A DNA stretch of 64,000 bases, taken from contig NZ_CP049156.1 in assembly GCF_011493005.1 (NCBI RefSeq), positions 1,364,001 to 1,428,000 of the forward strand, in the 5' to 3' direction. The position numbers and the translations under genes are program-made. Below the pieces are notes generated by a model. The model did not search any database, had not been told where the DNA came from, and saw only the letters and a list, made by a program, of their open reading frames with translations. This DNA comes from Caballeronia sp. SBC1 (GTDB lineage: Bacteria > Pseudomonadota > Gammaproteobacteria > Burkholderiales > Burkholderiaceae). Within the stretch, counting starts at the first letter, position 1. Every line of letters starts with the position of its first letter. Shown piece after piece: positions 52,033 through 62,139 of this stretch.

Positions 52033-52033
52033 G

Positions 52034-53140
52034 TTGAACCGTTCCCTGCTCCGTACACCTCAAGACAGCGACGCCCAGCCGCTCAGCGTGCCTGTGTCGA
52101 TCACGCCGGGCCAACGCGTCTGGCAACGTTTCAAACGCAACCGGCTCGGCTACTGGAGCCTGGTGATTTTCGTGATCGCGTTCGCGATCAGTCTCGCGGG
52201 ACCGTTGTGGTCGAACGACAAACCATTGGTCGTCCGTTATCAGGGGCATCTTTATTTCCCGCTGGTCAAGACGTACGCAGAGACCACGTTCGGCGGCGAT
52301 TTTCCGACACCTGCCGATTACCTCGATCCGTATATTCGCGACCGTTTTAGCGAGGGCAGCAACTTCGCCGTTTATCCGCCGAACCACTATTACTACGACA
52401 CGCTCAACTATTTTTCCAAGGCCTCGAACCCGGCGCCGCCATCGCGTGAAAACTGGCTCGGCACCGACGATCGCGGCCGCGATGTGTTCGCCCGATTGCT
52501 CTATGGCTTTCGCGTCTCGGTCATCTTCGCGCTCGTCCTGACGGCCATAGGGACCGTGCTTGGTCTGCTTGCAGGCGCGGTGCAGGGTTACTTCGGCGGC
52601 CGTACCGACCTGACCGGACAGCGTCTGATAGAAATCTGGAGTGCGTTGCCGGAGTTGTATCTGCTGATTATTTTCGCGTCCATTTTTGAGCCAAGCCTGG
52701 TTCTGCTCGTTGTGCTGTTGTCGTTGTTCGGATGGATCGGGTTATCGGACTATGTGCGCGCCGAATTTTTGCGCAACCGCACGCAGGATTACGTGCGGGC
52801 GGCGCGGGCGATGGGCTTGTCGAACGCCCAGATCATCTGGCGTCACATCCTGCCGAACAGCCTCACGCCCGTTATCACCTTCCTGCCGTTTCGCATGAGC
52901 GGGGCGATCCTTGCGCTGACCAGCCTCGATTTCCTGGGCCTGGGCGTGCCGCCGCCTACGCCATCGCTCGGCGAATTGCTCGCGCAAGGCAAGGCTAATC
53001 TCGACGCGTGGTGGATCTCCCTGTCCACATTCGGCGTGCTGGTCGCGACCTTGTTGCTCCTCACGTTCATGGGCGACGCGCTGCGTAACGCGCTGGACAC
53101 ACGCATCTCCGACGCCGTCAAGGCCGGAGGTGGTCAATGA
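52034..53140 (+). CDS. yejE: YejE-like ABC transporter permease
   Basis: A 368-residue partner permease. The start is taken as TTG at 52034, one base after the yejB stop, with GGAG seven bases before it. Segments include GTDDRGRDVFARLLYGFRVS near 155 and the coupling loop ARAMGLSNAQIIWRHILPNSL near 258. The large periplasmic insertion after the first helix is typical of YejE. Confidence 0.94.
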   Translation: MNRSLLRTPQDSDAQPLSVPVSITPGQRVWQRFKRNRLGYWSLVIFVIAFAISLAGPLWSNDKPLVVRYQGHLYFPLVKTYAETTFGGDFPTPADYLDPYIRDRFSEGSNFAVYPPNHYYYDTLNYFSKASNPAPPSRENWLGTDDRGRDVFARLLYGFRVSVIFALVLTAIGTVLGLLAGAVQGYFGGRTDLTGQRLIEIWSALPELYLLIIFASIFEPSLVLLVVLLSLFGWIGLSDYVRAEFLRNRTQDYVRAARAMGLSNAQIIWRHILPNSLTPVITFLPFRMSGAILALTSLDFLGLGVPPPTPSLGELLAQGKANLDAWWISLSTFGVLVATLLLLTFMGDALRNALDTRISDAVKAGGGQ

Positions 53141-54735
53141 GCGCGCCGTTGCTGGAAATCACGGATCTGCGGGTGCGCTTTGGCGAGACCATGGCTGTTG
53201 ATGGCGTGAGCCTGAAGATTGAAGCCGGCGAACGCGTGGCGCTGGTTGGTGAGTCGGGCTCGGGCAAGAGCGTGACGGCGTTGTCTATCCTGCGGCTTTT
53301 GCGTGACGCCGACCTGAGCGGATCGATCCGCCTGGACGGTCAGGAGTTGCTGACCAAAAGCGAACCGGCAATGCGCAAGCTTCGCGGCGCCGACATCGCA
53401 ATGATCTTCCAGGAGCCGATGAGCGCGCTCAACCCGCTGTTCACCATCGGCGACCAGATCGTGGAGACAATTCAGCTGCACGACGGCGTGTCCGCTCGCG
53501 ATGCCCGCCGCCGCGCGATCGATCTGCTCGCGCGCACGGGAATCACGGAGCCGGAAAAACGTATCGACCGATACGCGCATCAGCTCTCGGGCGGACAACG
53601 CCAGCGCGCGATGATCGCGATGGCGCTCGCATGCCGCCCGCGTCTCCTACTCGCCGATGAACCCACGACCGCGCTCGACGTGACCATCCGTGCGCAGATC
53701 GTGGAATTGCTGCTGGAGTTGCAACGCGACGAAGCCGCTTCGCGCGGCATGGCCGTGTTGCTGATCACCCACGACCTGAACCTCGTGCGTAAATTTGCGC
53801 AGCGCGTGGCGGTCATGGAGCAGGGCGTGCTGGTGGAAAGCGGCACGGTGGAGGACATATTCGCGTCGCCGCAGCATCCCTATACGGTGCGATTGCTTGA
53901 GAGCAAGCCGGAGCGCACGGTGTTGCCCGTGCTGCCGCTGTCGCCCATATTGCTCGACGCGCAAGAGGTATCCGTGGAGTTCGCCACGAAGACGCCAGGC
54001 GTGGGCGGCTGGTTCCGGCGTGGCGCGTTCAAGGCGGTGGATCGGGTATCGGTGACGGTGCGGCAGGGTGAAACGTTGGGTATCGTCGGTGAGTCGGGTT
54101 CGGGAAAATCCACTTTGGCGATGGCGCTGCTAGGTTTGCAGCGCACGTCACACGGCAAGGTGGAGTTTCAAGGACGCTTGCTGGGCGATTACCGCGGCCG
54201 CGAAAAAACCGTTTTGCGGTCAAATATGCAGGTGGTGTTTCAGGACCCGTATAGCTCGCTGTCGCCACGTCAGACGATTGAGCGGATCGTAGGCGAGGGG
54301 CTTGGTTTGCATCGTCCGGAACTTGATGCCGCCGCACGCCACGCCAAGGTGGTGGCCGTTCTGCGCGAAGTAGGAATGGACCGGACGGCGCTGAACCGAT
54401 ACCCGCACGAATTCTCCGGCGGCCAGCGGCAGCGCATTGCGATTGCCCGCGCGCTGGTGCTCGAACCGCGCATTCTGATCCTCGATGAACCCACCAGCGC
54501 GCTCGATGTCTCAATTCAGCATCAAGTTTTGCGTCTGCTTGCCGATATACAACGAAAGTACAACCTGGGCTATGTATTCATCAGTCATGACCTTGAGGTC
54601 ATTGGCGCGATGGCGCATCGGGTTGTGGTGATGCAGAACGGAACTGTCGTGGAAACCGGCGATGTGGAGAATATTTTTGCGATGCCGTCTCACGAATACA
54701 CAAGAAAGCTGCTGAAAGCAGCAATCGTGGCCTAA
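53137..54735 (+). CDS. yejF: YejF-like ABC transporter ATPase, duplicated
   Basis: A 532-residue double ATPase. Both halves have Walker A (GESGSGKS near residues 40 and 325), signature motifs ([24 protein letters not shown]), and Walker B segments LLADEPT and [11 protein letters not shown]. It overlaps yejE by ATGA. One polypeptide therefore powers both sites of the YejBE channel, completing a yejABEF operon. Confidence 0.96.
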   Translation: MSAPLLEITDLRVRFGETMAVDGVSLKIEAGERVALVGESGSGKSVTALSILRLLRDADLSGSIRLDGQELLTKSEPAMRKLRGADIAMIFQEPMSALNPLFTIGDQIVETIQLHDGVSARDARRRAIDLLARTGITEPEKRIDRYAHQLSGGQRQRAMIAMALACRPRLLLADEPTTALDVTIRAQIVELLLELQRDEAASRGMAVLLITHDLNLVRKFAQRVAVMEQGVLVESGTVEDIFASPQHPYTVRLLESKPERTVLPVLPLSPILLDAQEVSVEFATKTPGVGGWFRRGAFKAVDRVSVTVRQGETLGIVGESGSGKSTLAMALLGLQRTSHGKVEFQGRLLGDYRGREKTVLRSNMQVVFQDPYSSLSPRQTIERIVGEGLGLHRPELDAAARHAKVVAVLREVGMDRTALNRYPHEFSGGQRQRIAIARALVLEPRILILDEPTSALDVSIQHQVLRLLADIQRKYNLGYVFISHDLEVIGAMAHRVVVMQNGTVVETGDVENIFAMPSHEYTRKLLKAAIVA

Positions 54736-54781
54736 TTTTCACCAATTAGGTGCGTATCTCAATTGTATTTTTCTATGCCTT

Positions 54782-54810
54782 TTGACATGTAAATAATATC
54801 TGGCTAGTAT
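54782..54810 (+). promoter_or_regulatory. promoter of the NlpC/P60 gene
   Basis: TTGACA (54782-54787), 17-bp spacer, TAGTAT (54805-54810), 62 bases before the ATG. Close to consensus. Confidence 0.7.
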
Positions 54811-54871
54811 CAAGCCAACTTTTCCGCATGACTCTGATTTTTCAGTCTTTTTTACCAAAAACTACCGACCG

Positions 54872-55555
54872 ATGCAGCAATTAACTTTGACTCAGACATG
54901 CGCGCGAGCAGCAGCCAGCATGTTGATCGGCCTGATGATGACAGCAACTTCGGGCGCGTTCGCCGACGAAGTCAACAATTCAAGCCAAAATGCCAGCAAT
55001 GGCATCTCTACGTCGTCCAAAGCAGCTAACGACATTTATCCCGTTGCTGATTCCGGCAATGTGACAAGCAACCCATCCAGCGGCACGCGTTCTTTTCTTT
55101 CCGGCATGGCGAGCAAGGCGGGCGACGTAGTCGTCGGCGCGCTCAATATGATCGGCGTGCGCTATCGCTGGGGCGGTAATACGCCGGATTCCGGTCTCGA
55201 TTGCAGCGGTTTTGTGCGCTACGTGTTCCAGGACACGCTGGGCATGACCTTGCCGCGGCGTGCCGAAGAGATGAGCCGGGTTGGCGAGAAAGTTCGCGTG
55301 AGCGAGCTGAAGCCGGGTGACCTCGTGTTTTTCAACACAATGCGTCGCTCGTTCTCGCACGTCGGGATTTATATCGGCGACAACAAGTTTGTTCATTCGC
55401 CGTCCACGGGCAGCACGATCCGTGTGGACGACATGGACAACAGCTATTGGGAAAAGCGGTATACGGGCGCTCGGCGTGTTGAAGCGACCTTCCCAATTGA
55501 CGGCGTCGATCTGCGTCAGCGTGTCAGTGCCACGATTGGTAACAACGACAATTAA
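54872..55555 (+). CDS. NlpC/P60 (C40) cell-wall peptidase
   Basis: A 227-residue exported cysteine peptidase. The signal peptide spans residues 1-31. After a Ser/Asn-rich linker the catalytic domain holds the nucleophile Cys111 (DSGLDCSGF) and His163 (SFSHVGIYIG), with a further polar residue near 175 (KFVHSP). It should cut D-Glu-diaminopimelate bonds in peptidoglycan peptides, in growth or separation. Confidence 0.92.
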   Translation: MQQLTLTQTCARAAASMLIGLMMTATSGAFADEVNNSSQNASNGISTSSKAANDIYPVADSGNVTSNPSSGTRSFLSGMASKAGDVVVGALNMIGVRYRWGGNTPDSGLDCSGFVRYVFQDTLGMTLPRRAEEMSRVGEKVRVSELKPGDLVFFNTMRRSFSHVGIYIGDNKFVHSPSTGSTIRVDDMDNSYWEKRYTGARRVEATFPIDGVDLRQRVSATIGNNDN

Positions 55556-56193
55556 GTCGTCGTCACGCATCTGACCAGTTTCTGATGGCCAGTAGATGTA
55601 CAAGAGCCTGCCTTCCAAAAGGGCGGGCTTTTGTCGTTGCCGGAAGGGTTGTCGGAAGAGTGGCCATGCCCGTTGCTGATGGTTGGCTGTCTCAGCATTG
55701 CCGCGTCCGCGCTTCAAGGTCACTGATTAAGTTCACGTAATAACCGTGGTTCTCTCCTGGAAGCCGGCCTGAACCCGAACACATTCGGACGTTTCCGAGT
55801 GACATTGATGCCGCTCATCGAAACGAGTTTTCACTCTCCGCGCTAATACCTGCCAAGCACAAAACTTGACATGCCGATTGCTGCTTGCCGGCAAGCTTCG
55901 CACGTACAATCGCCCCCTTTTCCCGGCAGTGCAGAACGCCGCGCAGCGAGGAATCCCGCTCAAGGCAAAGTCTGAAAAAGCCAGCTAAACGTTGAAACAG
56001 GCTGGTGCAAATTCTTGCACGTTGAAGAACCCGAAGGGCGATTACGATTGAAGATACGCAGTTATCTCACCGTGGTCTCGCACCGGATCAAACGGTTGTA
56101 TAAATAAGTTAATCATTTCGGAATGCAAAATAAAAGCCGAAACCCGAAGCAGCCTGGCTTGAGGTTCTCAGCCGATCATTCAAGGAGAGGACT
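55556..56193. other. long intergenic region before the molybdenum enzyme operon
   Basis: 638 bp. A weak hairpin at 55603-55631 (AGAGCCTGCC/GGCGGGCTTT with wobble pairs) followed by TTGTC probably ends the NlpC transcript. An isolated TTGACA lies at 55866-55871 without a good partner. A short inverted repeat TGCAAATTCTTGCA occurs near 56005. The remainder up to the AAGGAGAG site at 56180 shows no gene. Confidence 0.5.
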
Positions 56194-59025
56194 ATGAGAG
56201 AACTCGACCGATCGCGTCGTGGCTTTCTGAAGGCGAGTGCAATTGCAGGACTGACGGTCATTATTGCGCCCCTTGGCAGTCGCGCTTTCGCCGCGCTATT
56301 CGAAGAAAAGATTCTGACGCCGATTCAGTGGGATACGGCGGCCGGCAGCGCGAAATTTCGTATCGATGGAATCGCGAAGGTCACCGGCTCAAAGGTATTC
56401 GCGCGCGACGTGCGCGCGGCCGACATGCCGCACTGGCCGAACAGCCAGGCGCACGCGTTCATGTTGCGCACGACGCAGGCTGACCGGGTGTATGAGGGTT
56501 TCGACCTGACCCTGCTTGGCGATGACCTTCAGCCGGACCGGATCGTCACGGCCGCGGAGCTTGTCCGCGACGGTATCGCATTTCCCGCTTTCTATGGCGA
56601 CGACATGTTGCTGCCGCCGGGCAAGACACCGGCTTATCTTGGTCAGGCCGTGGCCATGCTGATCTATCACGATTTCGCACGCTTTCGGTTCGCCAAAGAC
56701 AAGCTCCAGTTCCGCGATGAAATCATCCGCTACGGCGAGAAGACCGGGCCGCTTGAACGCGATCCGTGGGGCACGTTCCGCTTTGTGCGCGTAGGCGGTG
56801 CGACGGCCTATGACGAGGACACGTTCTCGAGCTTGAAGGACACCATGTTGTTCCCAAGCGCCATGCGCAAGCACGAGCCTGTGTGGGCGGCGGGCCGGCA
56901 GGACGGCAAGCTCGACGAGCAGGGTATGTTCCATGCGCAAAGCATGCAGGGCGAACTCGACCATCCGCCCGCGGACTGGCTTGTCCTGGAGCGCAACTAC
57001 AGTACGCAATCCATCGATACCGCCGCCCTCGAACCTGACAACACGAACTGCTGGTACGACGCGGCAACGCAATCGCTGCATATGGTCGTGCCGACGCAAG
57101 GGCCGCACGAAGTGGCTGAGAGTGCTGCCGGCATGGCGGCGAAGTGCCGCTTCCCGGTGAAGAACTTGTTCGTGCATCCGGTCTATACGGTTGGCTATGG
57201 GTCGAAGGATCACTTCACGGTTCCGTTCTACGGACTGGTGGCGGCGATGTATGGCGATGGCCGTCCGGTACGCCTCGCGTTTGACCGCTACGAGCAATTC
57301 CAGACATCGATAAAACGTCATGCGTCGAAGATGCGTTATCGAATCGCGATCGATAAGAAAACGAACCTCCTGCAGTCGTTCAAGGCCGAGCTCGAAGTCG
57401 ACGGAGGCGGGCGCTGCAACTTCTCGCCATCGGTGGCCATGGTGGGGGCATCCGCCGCGCAGTCGATCTACTACTTCCCTAAGAGCGACCTGACCGGCGT
57501 GGCGATCGCGTCGCGTGCCATCGACGCCGGTTCGGCGCGCGGTTACGGCACGCTGCAGACCATGGCTGCAACTGAGATGCTGATCGATGAGATCGCGACG
57601 CAGCTTGGACTCGATGCTATCGACTTACGGCTGACGAACGCGCTGCGCTCGGGCATGAAAAATACCCAGGGCGCGATTCCCGCCGGCGCGATTCGTGTCG
57701 ATGAAGTCCTGCAGAAGGCCAAGGTTCACCCGCTCTGGACCGGGCGCGCACAGAAGAAAGCGGAGTATGAGCTGGCGCATCCCGGCAACCGCTACGGCGT
57801 GGGATTTGCGTGCGTGCAGAAAGACTTTGGGACGGGCGCGGAAGCGTCGTTCGCGAAGGTTGAAATCGCGGCCGACGGCAAGATCACGTTGCATCATACG
57901 GCCGCCGAGATTGGCACGGGCGTGTCTACATCGCAGGCAATCGCTTGCGCGAAGTGGCTCGGCAAACCGGCCGCCGAGGTGCGCATGGCGATTATCGACT
58001 GGCCCGAGTTGCCACTCGTAACAAGCGGCGATCCATACATGATGTCGCAGGGCGAGCAGGACAAGCTGTCGGCTAATCCGCGCTGGTCGCCGGGATTGAT
58101 ATCGCCATCGAGCGCGACGAATTCAGCCTTCTATTTCACGCATAGCACGCAGGAAGCCGCGCGCGTGGTCTTCACGCACGGTTTGTGGCCGGCGGCGATG
58201 GCGCTATGGACCAGCGGTATAGGCGGTGGTCAAGCTGCGCCGCTCGTCGTGCGTCGTGAAGATGCACGCTGGGCGGAGGGCAAGCTGACGGCGGCAGGTC
58301 TCGAGTCGTTGTCGCTCGAACAACTTGCGAAGAAAGCACATGACCTCAGACTGGTCACGGGCGCGGTTGTGCACGTGTTTAATCGATGGCAATGGAGCGA
58401 AGCGGAATTCGACATTGACGGCGTGACCGAGCGTCTGCCCATCGACGGCCTGTCGCTGCTTCACGGCGCCGGCAAGGCCGATGCCAGCAAGACCAACGCT
58501 GCACCGGTCCAGCCTGTTTATCGCGCCCTCAATCGCAAACGCGTCTTCATCGCGCCGGTGAGTCGGAACAACGCTGCGGTCACCTACTACAGCGCGGTCG
58601 GCACGCTCGTCGAACTCGTGGTCAACGAAGCCAGCGGCCAGGTCAGCCTGCTCTCGCATCACTCGATCATGGAGTGCGGCAACATGCTTTCGCCGCAACT
58701 GGTCTCGGGCCAGTTGCAAGGCGGCCTGGCGATGGGTATTGGACACGCATTGCATGAATATCTGCCGCTCTACGAAGACGGTCCCGGCAACGGCACCTGG
58801 AACTTCAACCGCTATCACCTGCCGCGAGCAAGCGATGTCGCCGTCTGGGCCCAGACCGGCGAAGTGCTGCCGCCGCTGTCCGAGACCGATCCGCCGAAGG
58901 GCATTGCAGAGGTCGTGATGATTCCGGTCGTCGGCGCCATCGTTAATGGTATCGCGCACGCTATCGGGCATCGGTTCAACGACTTGCCGGTGAAACCGCA
59001 AAACATTCAGGAGGCGCTCGCATGA
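56194..59025 (+). CDS. Tat-exported molybdopterin-binding subunit, xanthine oxidase family
   Basis: A 943-residue large subunit of a molybdenum hydroxylase. The N-terminal Tat signal RSRRGFLKAS is at residues 6-15, so the folded holoenzyme goes to the periplasm. AAGGAGAGG precedes the ATG. Family segments include YGTLQTMAATEMLIDEIA and HHTAAEIGTGVSTSQAIACA; the C-terminal GIAEVVMIP holds the Glu expected at the active site. It resembles isoquinoline or aldehyde oxidoreductases (IorB/PaoC-like groups). The substrate is unknown. Coupled by ATGA to the iron-sulfur subunit. Confidence 0.88.
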   Translation: MRELDRSRRGFLKASAIAGLTVIIAPLGSRAFAALFEEKILTPIQWDTAAGSAKFRIDGIAKVTGSKVFARDVRAADMPHWPNSQAHAFMLRTTQADRVYEGFDLTLLGDDLQPDRIVTAAELVRDGIAFPAFYGDDMLLPPGKTPAYLGQAVAMLIYHDFARFRFAKDKLQFRDEIIRYGEKTGPLERDPWGTFRFVRVGGATAYDEDTFSSLKDTMLFPSAMRKHEPVWAAGRQDGKLDEQGMFHAQSMQGELDHPPADWLVLERNYSTQSIDTAALEPDNTNCWYDAATQSLHMVVPTQGPHEVAESAAGMAAKCRFPVKNLFVHPVYTVGYGSKDHFTVPFYGLVAAMYGDGRPVRLAFDRYEQFQTSIKRHASKMRYRIAIDKKTNLLQSFKAELEVDGGGRCNFSPSVAMVGASAAQSIYYFPKSDLTGVAIASRAIDAGSARGYGTLQTMAATEMLIDEIATQLGLDAIDLRLTNALRSGMKNTQGAIPAGAIRVDEVLQKAKVHPLWTGRAQKKAEYELAHPGNRYGVGFACVQKDFGTGAEASFAKVEIAADGKITLHHTAAEIGTGVSTSQAIACAKWLGKPAAEVRMAIIDWPELPLVTSGDPYMMSQGEQDKLSANPRWSPGLISPSSATNSAFYFTHSTQEAARVVFTHGLWPAAMALWTSGIGGGQAAPLVVRREDARWAEGKLTAAGLESLSLEQLAKKAHDLRLVTGAVVHVFNRWQWSEAEFDIDGVTERLPIDGLSLLHGAGKADASKTNAAPVQPVYRALNRKRVFIAPVSRNNAAVTYYSAVGTLVELVVNEASGQVSLLSHHSIMECGNMLSPQLVSGQLQGGLAMGIGHALHEYLPLYEDGPGNGTWNFNRYHLPRASDVAVWAQTGEVLPPLSETDPPKGIAEVVMIPVVGAIVNGIAHAIGHRFNDLPVKPQNIQEALA

Positions 59026-59615
59026 CCGCTGCCAACCCCACTCCGACACCGCTCATGCAACAGCCCTTGATACAGATGAAACCCATTTCGCTGACGATCA
59101 ACGGTGCCGCCATTGGTCCGATCCAGACTCCCGACGGCCTCATGATGATCGACTTCCTGCATGAGTACGTGGGCTTGACAGGCTCACGGCTTGGCTGCGG
59201 ACAGGGCGTCTGCCACGCGTGCGTGGTGATTCTCGACAAGCTGGACGGGTCGAGCGAAGAAGTGCGCTCGTGCATCACAGGCGCGCATTTCTTCGATGGT
59301 AAAAAGGTGCGGACTATTGAAGGCCACGCCAAGCGTAACGAGCAAGGCGAGGTGGTCGAACTCTCGCCGGTACAACAAAAATTCCTCGAGCACTTCAGCT
59401 TCCAGTGCGGCTACTGCACGCCGGGATTCGTCAACGCGGCGACCGTGCTGATCGAGCGGCTAAAACGCGAGCCGATTGCCAAGGAGTCAGTGGAGCACGA
59501 GATCACGAAAGCACTGGACGACCACATCTGCCGCTGCACCGGTTACGTACGCTACTACGAGGCGGTCAGGGACGTCGTGCTGAACACGCCTGGACTTGTC
59601 AAGGATTCCGCATGA
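59022..59615 (+). CDS. (2Fe-2S) subunit of the molybdenum hydroxylase
   Basis: A 197-residue electron-transfer subunit with two [2Fe-2S] sites. The plant-type cluster uses Cys59, Cys64, Cys67 and Cys84; the second, in an all-helical domain, uses Cys129, Cys132, Cys170 and Cys172 (CGYCTPGF and CRCTGY). It lacks a signal and would be exported with the large subunit. Both its start and end overlap neighbours by four bases, so all three genes are coupled. Confidence 0.92.
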   Translation: MTAANPTPTPLMQQPLIQMKPISLTINGAAIGPIQTPDGLMMIDFLHEYVGLTGSRLGCGQGVCHACVVILDKLDGSSEEVRSCITGAHFFDGKKVRTIEGHAKRNEQGEVVELSPVQQKFLEHFSFQCGYCTPGFVNAATVLIERLKREPIAKESVEHEITKALDDHICRCTGYVRYYEAVRDVVLNTPGLVKDSA

Positions 59616-60856
59616 ACCGGGCAATTTCCCTTCGCCTCGGCGCGCTTGCGCTCTGCGTCGCCGCTCTGTCCGGCCTGTCCGCTTGCAGCGAACGTCCCGA
59701 TGAAACTGCGGCCCCCACACATGAAACGGCCGCCGAGCAGATCGTGCGTGGCAGCTATCTTGCGAAAGCGGCCGACTGCGCCGCTTGTCACACGATCTCC
59801 GGCGGCGCTCCGTTTGCCGGCGGCGTGAAGCTTGGGTCGCCGTTCGGCACCTTCTATGGCACGAACATTACGCCGGATCCTGTGCATGGCATCGGCAAGT
59901 GGAGTGCTGCGCAGTTCTACAAGACCTTGCACGACGGCGTGACGCCTGACAAACAGCTGTATCCGGCCATGCCTTACACGTCTTACCGGACAATGTCCCG
60001 TGCCGACAGCGACGCCATTTATGCATATCTGATGGCGCAGAAACCGGCCGCCGTGCCGAACCGGGAGCCCGATCTGACGTTCCCGTTCAACGTGCGGGTT
60101 GCGGTGATGTTCTGGAACATGCTGTTCCTCAAGGACACGTTGCCGGACGCATCGGTGGGAACCTCGGCTGACTGGACCCGCGGACGATATCTCGCCAATG
60201 CGCTGGGTCACTGCGCCGAGTGCCATACGCGGCGTGGCGTGTTCGGGGAGATGAACGGTGCGAAGGCGTTGCAAGGCTCGATGCTCGGTCGTGTCGTGCC
60301 ACCGGATATCACACCCGCGGGCCTTGCCGCGCGCGGCTGGACCAGCGCTGACTTGCAGGCATTCTTCTCTACGGGAATCAGCCGGCAGGGTTCTGCGCTC
60401 GGCGAGATGCATCCGGTGGTCATGCTGAGCACCCAGCACCTGAGCCAGGGTGATCTGCGCGCGCTGTCGACCTATCTGCTCGGCGATGCACCGCTTCCAC
60501 CCACGCCGGTTCAACCCGGTTCCGCCGATGCCGCTCAAGTGGTAGCCGGCCGGGCGAGTTATGTCGCCGTATGCGCGGGGTGCCATGGACGCGAGGGAGA
60601 GGGTAAGCCTCACGTCGCGGTATCGATGCAAGGAAGCTCGACGCTGCGTCAGGCCGATCCGCATAACCTGATCGTCGCGATGCTTGATGGCGTGGACGCC
60701 ACCGATTTCGCTGGAACGGAGAGCATGCAGGCAATGCCGGGATTTGCCGCCACGCTCAGCGACGACGAACTCGCGCATTTGGCCAACTACTTGCGCTCGA
60801 GCTGGGGCGGTCAGCCGGGGAACGTAACGGCGGCGAGGATCAAGGCGTTGCGCTAA
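59612..60856 (+). CDS. triheme cytochrome c lipoprotein, electron acceptor
   Basis: A 414-residue protein with three CxxCH heme sites: Cys56-Cys59-His60, Cys201-Cys204-His205 and Cys321-Cys324-His325. The signal peptide ends in a lipobox LSAC (Cys25), which should anchor it at the membrane. It resembles subunit II of alcohol/aldehyde dehydrogenases and probably passes electrons from the Mo enzyme to the respiratory chain. It overlaps the iron-sulfur gene by ATGA. Confidence 0.92.
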   Translation: MNRAISLRLGALALCVAALSGLSACSERPDETAAPTHETAAEQIVRGSYLAKAADCAACHTISGGAPFAGGVKLGSPFGTFYGTNITPDPVHGIGKWSAAQFYKTLHDGVTPDKQLYPAMPYTSYRTMSRADSDAIYAYLMAQKPAAVPNREPDLTFPFNVRVAVMFWNMLFLKDTLPDASVGTSADWTRGRYLANALGHCAECHTRRGVFGEMNGAKALQGSMLGRVVPPDITPAGLAARGWTSADLQAFFSTGISRQGSALGEMHPVVMLSTQHLSQGDLRALSTYLLGDAPLPPTPVQPGSADAAQVVAGRASYVAVCAGCHGREGEGKPHVAVSMQGSSTLRQADPHNLIVAMLDGVDATDFAGTESMQAMPGFAATLSDDELAHLANYLRSSWGGQPGNVTAARIKALR

Positions 60857-60877
60857 GCCGCCTGGCTCCACAAACGC

Positions 60878-60909
60878 AGGCGCTACCGTTTATTCAAACG
60901 GTAGCGCCT
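60878..60909. terminator. bidirectional hairpin after the Mo-enzyme operon
   Basis: AGGCGCTACCGTTT and AAACGGTAGCGCCT pair perfectly over 14 bp around ATTC. The stop codon of the patatin gene lies in the loop, so the hairpin serves both genes. Confidence 0.75.
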
Positions 60910-61940
60910 TTCGCTGCCATTTGCCGCTGCAGTTCCGGCCAGATCTTCGCGACCGCTTCCTCACCGGCCAGGATCGCCGCGTTGCGCTGGCCGAAGTCGC
61001 TGCCGCTCATGGCGGCAAGGTTCGGGCGGATGACGAAGTCGGCGTATTTATCGAGTTCGTAAGCCTTGATGGTCTGGCCCATGATCGTGAAGGTCTGCAT
61101 CAGGACGTCGAACGAGCTTTGCGTCAACCCCGTCTCCGGGCGCGCCGAAATATCCACCGCGATCACAAAATCCGCGCCCATCTTGCGCGCGAACGACGCC
61201 GGCACCGGGCTGACCAGACCGCCATCCACGTACTCATGACCGCCGATCTTCACTGGCTCGAAGATGGACGGCACGCTGCACGACGCGCGCACGGCAACGC
61301 CGGTATTGCCGCGCTGGAACAGGATTGGCTGGCCGGTCTTCAGGTCCGTCGCGACAATGCCAAGCGGTTTGGCCATCTTCTCGATCGGCCGGTTATCAAG
61401 CGTCTTGTTCAGGTAGTTCTGCAGCGCGACGCCTTGCAGGAAACCGCGCGTGCGAAATGGCATCGCCCAGTCGCTGATCGAGGCTTCGTCCATGGTCAAC
61501 GCGAGCTTGTTGATGGCAATGCCGCTCATCCCCGACGCCGATAACGCCGCGATCACCGAGCCCGCGCTTGTGCCGCTCAGCAGGTCCACCTTCAGGTTGC
61601 GCGCTTCGAGCGCCTTGATTACACCGATGTGGGCAAACCCCCGCGCCGCGCCGCCGCCCAATGCGAGGCCGACCCGCACGGGCCGCTGGGGCGTGCTGGT
61701 GGCGGCCACTGGCGACGCGGGCGGCGTGACTGCGGTGCTGGAACCAGTCGTTGTGGTGCACGCCGTGAGCACGGCCGACGCGCAGCCAAAAGAGAACGCG
61801 CGCCGTGACAACTGAGGCAGCGACGAAAGCGAGGGCGACGATGTTTTCAAGAAGTTCTCCTGCGATGCAGCGGGGACGAGCGTGGAGCGGTGGGACCGCA
61901 CAGGCGGCTCGGATAGCCGCTCGAATAGCCGTTTGGTCAA
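60894..61940 (-). CDS. patatin-like phospholipase lipoprotein (RssA-like)
   Basis: A 348-residue serine hydrolase. The patatin core starts GLALGGGAARGFAHIG near residue 91, with Ser125 in GTSAG as nucleophile and Asp239 in DGGL as partner. Ahead of it is SRRAFSF followed by AVLTAC (Cys61), a twin-arginine-like motif plus a lipobox. An N-terminal stretch of about 45 residues precedes the signal; a later, non-ATG start is possible. It may act on lysophospholipids; the substrate is unproven. Confidence 0.85.
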   Translation of the reverse strand: MTKRLFERLSEPPVRSHRSTLVPAASQENFLKTSSPSLSSLPQLSRRAFSFGCASAVLTACTTTTGSSTAVTPPASPVAATSTPQRPVRVGLALGGGAARGFAHIGVIKALEARNLKVDLLSGTSAGSVIAALSASGMSGIAINKLALTMDEASISDWAMPFRTRGFLQGVALQNYLNKTLDNRPIEKMAKPLGIVATDLKTGQPILFQRGNTGVAVRASCSVPSIFEPVKIGGHEYVDGGLVSPVPASFARKMGADFVIAVDISARPETGLTQSSFDVLMQTFTIMGQTIKAYELDKYADFVIRPNLAAMSGSDFGQRNAAILAGEEAVAKIWPELQRQMAAKGATV

Positions 61941-62139
61941 GCCATCCGATGACGGCGGACATGATAAAACATGATGACCCCCGGAAGCGGGCCAAAAGCG
62001 CCCGGCGGGTATAATTCACACTCGTTTCGACCGCTCGCCAAGTTCGTCCAGAAGACGTGCCGAAGCCGGTCCCCGATATATCGCTTGCCTGGCTCCTCCC
62101 GTGCCAGCAAACGCATTTGAGCTATCGAGCACACCGCAC

